64,000 nucleotides of DNA, taken from the NCBI GenBank assembly GCA_021205185.1, contig JAJPYB010000007.1:124001-188000 (forward strand). The letters are read 5' to 3'. Both the position numbers and the translations under genes were made by a program. The DNA comes from Ruminococcus sp. GTDB lineage: Bacteria > Bacillota > Clostridia > Oscillospirales > Ruminococcaceae. The notes below the pieces were generated by a model. That model saw only the letters and a program-made list of their open reading frames with translations. It was not told where the DNA came from and made no database searches. Positions 59,328-64,000 of this stretch are shown here, piece after piece. Each line of letters starts with the position of its first letter. The first letter of the stretch is position 1.

Positions 59328-59765
59328 TTGAAGCTTGTAGTGCAAAGGGTTTTGTCAGCGTCTGTTGAGGTTGACAAGAAAATAGTTGGCTCAATTTCTA
59401 AGGGGTATTTGGTTCTGTTCGGCGCAGGGGCAGGAGATCCCGAAAAGGATTGTGAAAGGCTTTCGGAGAAGCTTGTAAATCTGCGAATTTTCTCAGATGA
59501 AAACGATAAAATAAATCTATCTCTTAGGGACGTTTCGGGAGAGCTTCTGATAGTGTCGCAGTTTACTCTTTATGCGGATTGCAGGAAGGGAAATCGTCCG
59601 AGCTTTGTTAATGCTGAAAAGCCCGAGCGTGCGAACGAGCTTTACGAGTATTTTGTAAGCCTTTGCCGCCAAAAGACAAGCACCAGAGTTGAAACAGGAA
59701 TCTTCGGTGCGGATATGAAGGTATCGCTTGTAAACGACGGCCCGTTCACGGTTATTTTGGAGTAA
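59328..59765 (+). CDS. dtd: D-aminoacyl-tRNA deacylase
   Basis: 145 residues hydrolysing D-amino acids from tRNA. It starts [16 protein letters not shown] with a TTG codon at 59328 and SD GGAGATG. The [17 protein letters not shown] motif holds the family's conserved SQFTL, and the NDGPFT near the C-terminus supplies the Gly-cisPro-type neighbour signature in variant form. Length is standard. relA, often paired with dtd, is absent; sigK follows. Confidence 0.95.
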   Translation: MKLVVQRVLSASVEVDKKIVGSISKGYLVLFGAGAGDPEKDCERLSEKLVNLRIFSDENDKINLSLRDVSGELLIVSQFTLYADCRKGNRPSFVNAEKPERANELYEYFVSLCRQKTSTRVETGIFGADMKVSLVNDGPFTVILE

Positions 59766-59784
59766 CCTCGCATTAACAAACTGT

Positions 59785-59826
59785 CCTCTCTCATATTCTT
59801 TTAAAAAGGTATGAGGAGGATTTTTT
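59785..59826 (+). promoter_or_regulatory. Hairpin sequestering the sigK SD
   Basis: CCTC-CTCATA (59785-59795, one bulged T) pairs with TATGAG-GAGG (59810-59819), burying the GGAGG that serves ATG 59827. ATTTTTT follows, so the same hairpin can work as the dtd terminator. Confidence 0.6.
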
Positions 59827-60534
59827 ATGTTTTCTTTTTTGGAAACTCTGCTGACTAACGTTTTGATTTTAGCACTTCACTTGGAAAAGAGTATGTCTTT
59901 TCCAAAGCCGCTTAGCGAGAAGGAGGAAAGGGAGTGCTTCGAGCAGATCGCAAATGGAGATGAGGCGGCGAGAGCAAAAATGATAGAGCACAATTTGCGG
60001 CTGATAGCGCATATTGTTAAAAAGTATTCGTCGTCTGGAGTTGATCACGAGGACCTTTTGTCAATCGGCACTATAGGACTTATCAAGGCGGTTTCTACCT
60101 TTAATTATCTTAAGGGAACTCGCTTTGCTACCTATGCGAGCAAGTGCATTGAAAACGAGATACTTATGTATTTCAGAAGCCTGAAGAAAACCGGAAACGA
60201 GGTTTACTTTGACGACCCGATTGATACGGACAAGGACGGAAATACCCTGACGCTTATGGACATAATTGCGAAGGACGATAATGTTATCGACAAAATCGAC
60301 CTTTCAATCAAGACGAAGCAGCTTTACGAATTTATAGATAACACACTTGACAGCAGGGAGCGTGAAATTATAATTTTGAGGTACGGACTTTTTTCAAAAA
60401 AGCCGCTTACCCAAAGAGAGGTTGCAAGCAGATTTAAAATTTCAAGAAGCTACGTTTCAAGGATTGAGAAAAAGGCGCTGTTGAAGCTCAGAGAAAAATT
60501 TGAGAAAAACGGCGGCGTTAGTGAATATAATTGA
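59827..60534 (+). CDS. sigK: Sporulation sigma factor K
   Basis: A 235-residue sigma-70 family factor. It opens with a hydrophobic pro-sequence (about 1-21) ending before MSFPKPLSEKEE, as in pro-sigma-K. Region 2 is GVDHEDLLSIGTIGLIKAVSTFNYLKGTRFATYASKCIENEILMYFR in pattern; region 4 has TQREVASRFKISRSYVSRIEKKALLKLR. It is intact, with no skin element. It controls late mother-cell genes. Its ribosome binding site is buried in a hairpin. A SpoIIQ-like gene follows after 53 bp. Confidence 0.94.
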   Translation: MFSFLETLLTNVLILALHLEKSMSFPKPLSEKEERECFEQIANGDEAARAKMIEHNLRLIAHIVKKYSSSGVDHEDLLSIGTIGLIKAVSTFNYLKGTRFATYASKCIENEILMYFRSLKKTGNEVYFDDPIDTDKDGNTLTLMDIIAKDDNVIDKIDLSIKTKQLYEFIDNTLDSREREIIILRYGLFSKKPLTQREVASRFKISRSYVSRIEKKALLKLREKFEKNGGVSEYN

Positions 60535-60587
60535 AAATCTGGCTAAAACTACCTTTAGGAAAATAAAACCGAAAGGAAGTTTCAAAT

Positions 60588-61259
60588 ATGAAAAAAGCAA
60601 GTGACGTGTTTAGCGGAGTTTTAAAAGCAGTCAAAGCGAAAAGGGTGCTGCTTATTGTTTTAGCTGTATTTTTGCTGATAGGATTTATAAGCTATTGGTC
60701 GTACCAGCGTACAATGCAAAAGCTTTTAGACGGCGGAATTTTAAGTGGAACAAGCGTCAGCAGCATTGCCGCAGACACTACCAAGGAGGACGTTACAGAG
60801 GAAGAAACAACCGAAGCTGAGCCTGCAGCTCAGTCGGCTAACAATATGGGCTTTGCGCTACCTGTAGAGGGAGAGGTAATAAACGAATTTTCTGACGGCG
60901 AGCTTGTAAAGTCAAAAACTTTAGGGTACTGGATAACACATGACGGAGTTGATATACAAGCGGAAGACGGAGCTGATGTGCTGTCTGCCGGAGAGGGCGA
61001 GGTAATTGACATTTACGACGATACACGCTGGGGCGTCTGTATTGAAATCGACCACCAAAACGGAGTGTTCAGCTACTACTTTGGACTGGGCGAGGACATT
61101 GAAGTATCTGTCGGAGATTTAGTCGTGACAGGGCAGAGAATCGGCTTTGTCGGAGATACAGCAGAAATTGAAAGCAAGGAGGAAACTCACATCCACTTTG
61201 CTATGAAGCAAAATGGCGAGTGGATAAATCCGATTGAATATATCGAGGAAAACAGCTAA
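60588..61259 (+). CDS. SpoIIQ-like M23 (LytM) protein
   Basis: 223 residues: a cytoplasmic start, one TM helix (about 19-36), a Thr/Glu-rich stretch, then an M23 domain (about 90-215). ITHDGVDIQAEDG gives the first His-x3-Asp zinc motif and HIHFAMK the His-x-His, so the peptidase site looks complete. In clostridia SpoIIQ keeps these residues, unlike Bacillus. Placement after sigK supports a sporulation role (engulfment and channel with SpoIIIAH). It could also be a general cell-wall endopeptidase. SD AAAGGAAG. Confidence 0.85.
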   Translation: MKKASDVFSGVLKAVKAKRVLLIVLAVFLLIGFISYWSYQRTMQKLLDGGILSGTSVSSIAADTTKEDVTEEETTEAEPAAQSANNMGFALPVEGEVINEFSDGELVKSKTLGYWITHDGVDIQAEDGADVLSAGEGEVIDIYDDTRWGVCIEIDHQNGVFSYYFGLGEDIEVSVGDLVVTGQRIGFVGDTAEIESKEETHIHFAMKQNGEWINPIEYIEENS

Positions 61260-61270
61260 ACGTAAAATAA

Positions 61271-61309
61271 AAGCGTCCCGCACAGCATTGGTGCAGGACG
61301 TTTAATTTT
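61271..61309. terminator. Terminator between convergent genes
   Basis: AAGCGTCC-GCAC / GTGC-GGACGTTT around a short loop, T-run on the plus strand and AAAATAAAA before it for the minus strand. Confidence 0.75.
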
Positions 61310-61312
61310 TAG

Positions 61313-62971
61313 CTATTCTTCGCTTTCCGAGCTGTCAGAATCATCATCACTTGATGAGCTTTCATCTGTCGCTGTGGTTGTCGTCGTTGTAGTTGTTATA
61401 TTAAAGTTGTTGACAGGAGAATCCGGAACGTCAACCTCACTTATTGTGTAGTCCGTTTTGTCAGTATCTACGTACTTCGATTTCATAACGCTTATATTAG
61501 GACTTGACTCATCATAAACGTTAATTGAGAAGTTTAGATTTCCGTCTTCGTCTGTGTAGATGTTTTCCGCTGAGAACACAAGATACGTCTTGCTGGAATC
61601 TACTGTAACTTCATAAATTTCGTAATATTTATTGTACGCAAGTGACGTATCGCTGCTTTTTCTCAAGCCGAAATAGCATCTTACAAGCTTTACCTTGTTT
61701 TCGTCAACCATATATGCTGACAGCGCAGTAGTAAAGCTCTTTGAAACCTTGTTCTGGTTAAACGAGCTGCTCTTTTTAGCGTACTTTGCAACCTCGTCGG
61801 GAATGGTATATGTACGCTCCGTTTTAAGAAGCGTATATCCTGCGCTTTCTAAGTCCTTGTCGGTATATTGCTTGTCGTCAACCGTTTTGTATACTGCCGT
61901 TACAGTTATAACATCTCCAGCCTTCAGGTTTTCACTCTTGCTTGCCTCAAATTCAAAATAGGTAGAAATTACCTTGTTCGCCTGAGAGGTGTCGTAGCTG
62001 GAAATCGATAAGAATGGATCGATTCCGTCGTACTCTATAGTTACGTTTTCAAACGGGTCGAGAACCTCCGTTGAGCTAAGAGTAGTAACGGTTACGGTTT
62101 TTGTTGATTCCTTTAAGCAGGAATAATACTTTCCATCATATTCGATAGTTCCCGATTCGTCGTCGTAGGTTTTTCCAGTATATGTAGCGGTAACTGTTAT
62201 TTCGTCGCCCTCGCTTAAATATGTAGAAGGCGATACGCTGTACTCAAAATTATTAGCTACAAGACTTGAGCAGCCCGACGTGTCGAGCGTTACCTCTCCA
62301 TAGCCTTCAACGCCTGTAAATATGTAGTTCAGTCCTTCAAACGGGTCGATAGTAGATGAGGTGGTAAGTCCCGAAACCTTAATGTCAAATTCCGTGTTTT
62401 CAAGCCTTATTCCCTTGAAAAACAGTCCCCACTTGTCATAGCTTACAGTAACGGTTATAACGTCGCCGTTCTTTATGTTTTCTCTCTTTGAAAGGGAAGT
62501 GCCCGTGTAAATTTTTCCGTTTACCTCAGTTTTATACGTTTCATCTCTGGGGTCATCGGCAATATAAATTGAGTCTATAAGAAGCGTCTGAAGCTCGCTC
62601 GCTTTATCTGTATCCATGTTGTATACGTCGGACAGAAGCGGTGTGTTGTCCTTACCGGTTTCTGTAGCGGTAAACAGGCTGTTATCCTCATTTAGAGTAA
62701 CGTAGCCGATAGCGCTTTTGTTGCTTCCGTCAAAATTTACGCTTAAAAGCTCCTCGCAGTCGTAAGAGCGAAAAGCAAATGTATATATCGCCCAGAGCGC
62801 TGACGCAATAATTGCCAGAATAAGAATAATCCATATAAGAACTACAAAAATCTTCATAGCACGTCTTTTTTTCGGCTTTTTTGGATTTATTTCAGTGTCG
62901 CAGTAAGGGCAAATTCTGGTGTTCTTGGTAATTTCCTCACCGCAATTTTTACATTTCAATTTTTTAGACAT
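61313..62971 (-). CDS. Zinc-ribbon single-pass membrane protein with repeated domains
   Basis: 552 residues: an N-terminal zinc ribbon (C7-x2-C10 ... C20-x2-C23, KCKNCGEEITKN), a basic stretch, a TM helix (about 40-66), then a long extracytoplasmic part of repeats. At least two start DPFE (LDPFENVTIEYDGIDPFLS; IDPFEGLNYIFTGVEGYGE), each followed by a FEY/FEF strand and EGDEITVTATY or AGDVITVTAVY. The C-terminus is Thr/Ser/Asp-rich. The layout recalls TcaA/YvbJ-type envelope proteins; the function is unknown. SD is GGAGGT; monocistronic. Confidence 0.75.
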   Translation of the reverse strand: MSKKLKCKNCGEEITKNTRICPYCDTEINPKKPKKRRAMKIFVVLIWIILILAIIASALWAIYTFAFRSYDCEELLSVNFDGSNKSAIGYVTLNEDNSLFTATETGKDNTPLLSDVYNMDTDKASELQTLLIDSIYIADDPRDETYKTEVNGKIYTGTSLSKRENIKNGDVITVTVSYDKWGLFFKGIRLENTEFDIKVSGLTTSSTIDPFEGLNYIFTGVEGYGEVTLDTSGCSSLVANNFEYSVSPSTYLSEGDEITVTATYTGKTYDDESGTIEYDGKYYSCLKESTKTVTVTTLSSTEVLDPFENVTIEYDGIDPFLSISSYDTSQANKVISTYFEFEASKSENLKAGDVITVTAVYKTVDDKQYTDKDLESAGYTLLKTERTYTIPDEVAKYAKKSSSFNQNKVSKSFTTALSAYMVDENKVKLVRCYFGLRKSSDTSLAYNKYYEIYEVTVDSSKTYLVFSAENIYTDEDGNLNFSINVYDESSPNISVMKSKYVDTDKTDYTISEVDVPDSPVNNFNITTTTTTTTATDESSSSDDDSDSSESEE

Positions 62972-63053
62972 CTTTTACCTCCGTGTCAAAAGGCGTTATT
63001 ATGTACTTATTCAAAGCGGAATAAGCTTGCGAGGACAGCTTTCAAAAAGACAT

Positions 63054-63091
63054 TCTGAGCGTCAGCTCAGAGTATATCATACGCAGTATGA
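63054..63091 (-). promoter_or_regulatory. Two inverted repeats upstream of the zinc-ribbon gene
   Basis: TCTGAGC-GTCA-GCTCAGA (63054-63071) and TCATAC-GCA-GTATGA (63077-63091), with a TATACT-like -10 between them (minus strand, 63071-63076) but no good -35. Possibly operators. Confidence 0.4.
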
Positions 63092-63163
63092 CATTATGTA
63101 CTTATTATAGCTTTTAGAAAGCAAAAAGTCAACACGGGAAAGCTTTAAGCGGGTTAATTTTGC

Positions 63164-63233
63164 TTGACGGATAGAAAATGAAATGGTATACTAAAGCACG
63201 GGTGAATTTAAATGCGTAAGCTTTTAAATTCAC
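63164..63233 (+). promoter_or_regulatory. GH13 gene promoter and leader hairpin
   Basis: TTGACG (63164-63169), 17-nt spacer, TATACT (63187-63192), then a perfect stem GTGAATTTAA/TTAAATTCAC (63202-63211, 63224-63233) within the 5' leader and without a U-run. Confidence 0.7.
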
Positions 63234-63263
63234 AATACAAAATGAAAGGACAGAAAAAATAAA

Positions 63264-64000
63264 ATGTGGGCATACGAGAGTGTATTTTATCAGATTTATC
63301 CGCTCGGCTTTTGCGATGCGCCGTTTGAGAACGACGGAGCTTTAACTAACAGAATTAAAAAGGTAAAGGACTGGATAGTACATATTAAAAAGGTAGGCGC
63401 AAACGCTATATACTTTTCGCCGCTTTTTGAGTCTGACACGCACGGCTACAATACAAGAGATTATAGAAAGGTAGATGTAAGGCTTGGAACAAACGACGAC
63501 CTGAAGGACGTTTGTAAGGCACTTCACAATGAGGGTATAAAAATTGTCTTTGACGGAGTTTTCAACCATGTAGGACGTGGATTCTGGGCGTTTCAGGACG
63601 TTTTGAAGAACAGAGAAAGCTCGCCATACCGCTATTGGTTTAATATCGATTTCGGCGGAAACTCTCCATACAACGACGGCTTGTGGTATGAAGGCTGGGA
63701 GGGCCATTACGACCTTGTAAAGCTGAACCTGAAAAACGAGGAGGTAGTAAATCACATCTTCGAGTGTGTAAAGCTCTGGATTGACGAATTTGAAATTGAC
63801 GGCTTGCGTCTTGACGTGGCCTATATGATAGACAGGGATTTTCTTCGCCGCCTGAGAAGCTACTGCGACAGCCTGAAGGCTGACTTTGCGCTTATCGGAG
63901 AAATGATTCACGGCGATTACAATCAGATAGTCAACGAGCAAATGCTTCACAGCGCAACAAATTACGAATGCTACAAGGGCTTGTATTCAAGCTTTAACAG
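63264..64000 (+). CDS. Alpha-amylase family (GH13) glycosidase, 3' end cut off
   Basis: The frame is open from ATG 63264 (SD GAAAGGA) to the right edge, 245 codons seen, although the opposite strand also shows a long frame. It starts MWAYESVFYQIYPLGFCDAP with no signal peptide, so it is cytosolic. GH13 regions: DGVFNHVG (I), GLRLDVAYMI with the nucleophile Asp (II), and LIGEMIHG with the acid/base Glu (III). This start fits cyclomaltodextrinase/neopullulanase-like enzymes acting on imported malto-oligosaccharides. Region IV is outside the window. Confidence 0.92.
   Translation, partial: MWAYESVFYQIYPLGFCDAPFENDGALTNRIKKVKDWIVHIKKVGANAIYFSPLFESDTHGYNTRDYRKVDVRLGTNDDLKDVCKALHNEGIKIVFDGVFNHVGRGFWAFQDVLKNRESSPYRYWFNIDFGGNSPYNDGLWYEGWEGHYDLVKLNLKNEEVVNHIFECVKLWIDEFEIDGLRLDVAYMIDRDFLRRLRSYCDSLKADFALIGEMIHGDYNQIVNEQMLHSATNYECYKGLYSSFN

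Noticed and set aside
63342..63950. 202-codon minus-strand frame at the right edge
   Set aside because: The plus strand there encodes the clear GH13 motifs DGVFNHVG and GLRLDVA; the opposite frame is a shadow.

Overview
The window looks like a chromosomal segment of a spore-forming, Gram-positive gut or rumen Clostridium-class bacterium, most likely a Ruminococcus-type member of the Oscillospiraceae. The evidence is moderate-to-low GC, strong AGGAGG-type ribosome binding sites, sigma-A promoters, and three sporulation markers (an alpha/beta SASP, an uninterrupted sigma-K gene, a SpoIIQ-like M23 protein). There are also sortase-assembled pili, and a cohesin protein next to a dockerin protein. 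The mix of cohesin/dockerin, sporulation and an alpha-amylase-family enzyme recalls R. bromii-like starch degraders; that placement is inference. I saw no tRNA, rRNA, CRISPR array, transposase or phage gene.

Layout. 1-9.8 kb: a ClpC ATPase cut by the left edge, a tiny Cys/Gly-rich peptide, galE with a DtxR-like regulator, a DUF1015 protein, Mrp, NadA, MetY with a sulfur-control region facing an Rrf2 regulator, and an amphipathic-repeat protein. 10-21.2 kb: a complete pilus locus (coiled-coil protein, signal peptidase, giant tip adhesin, major pilin, class C sortase, Thr-rich LPQTG basal subunit, second sortase). 21.3-29.1 kb, minus strand: a ppk, MetH-activation-domain and metH operon, a cation exchanger, an amidohydrolase and a PP2C phosphatase. 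29.3-37.5 kb: YitT and RsmE flanking a dense hairpin array, a free-standing small RNA candidate, rubrerythrin with PerR, YbaK, HtpG under a CIRCE element, MetF and a CPBP protease.

37.6-43.9 kb is a nitrogen-control block: an ammonium transporter fused to a PII domain, type III glutamine synthetase, a divergent glutamine synthetase-like protein and an ANTAR antiterminator. The glnN leader carries an ANTAR-type hexaloop hairpin overlapping an intrinsic terminator, so the regulator and a likely RNA target lie in one window. 44-50.4 kb holds carA, a carB-dapF fusion and dapL. 50.4-57.4 kb holds the SASP, mnmA-hydE, a MarR regulator, a LexA-controlled Y-family polymerase, a structured RNA candidate of about 200-300 nt, and transporters. 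57.6-64 kb holds the cohesin and dockerin proteins, dtd, sigK, the SpoIIQ-like protein, a zinc-ribbon membrane protein, and a GH13 enzyme cut by the right edge.

The points most worth following up are the CarB-DapF fusion, the ANTAR/glnN leader, the metY leader peptide ending Met-Cys-Ser-Cys behind an Rrf2-type operator, the structured RNA candidates (near 30.7, 31.7, 41.8 and 55.1 kb), and the two AT-rich domain insertions in the giant pilus adhesin.
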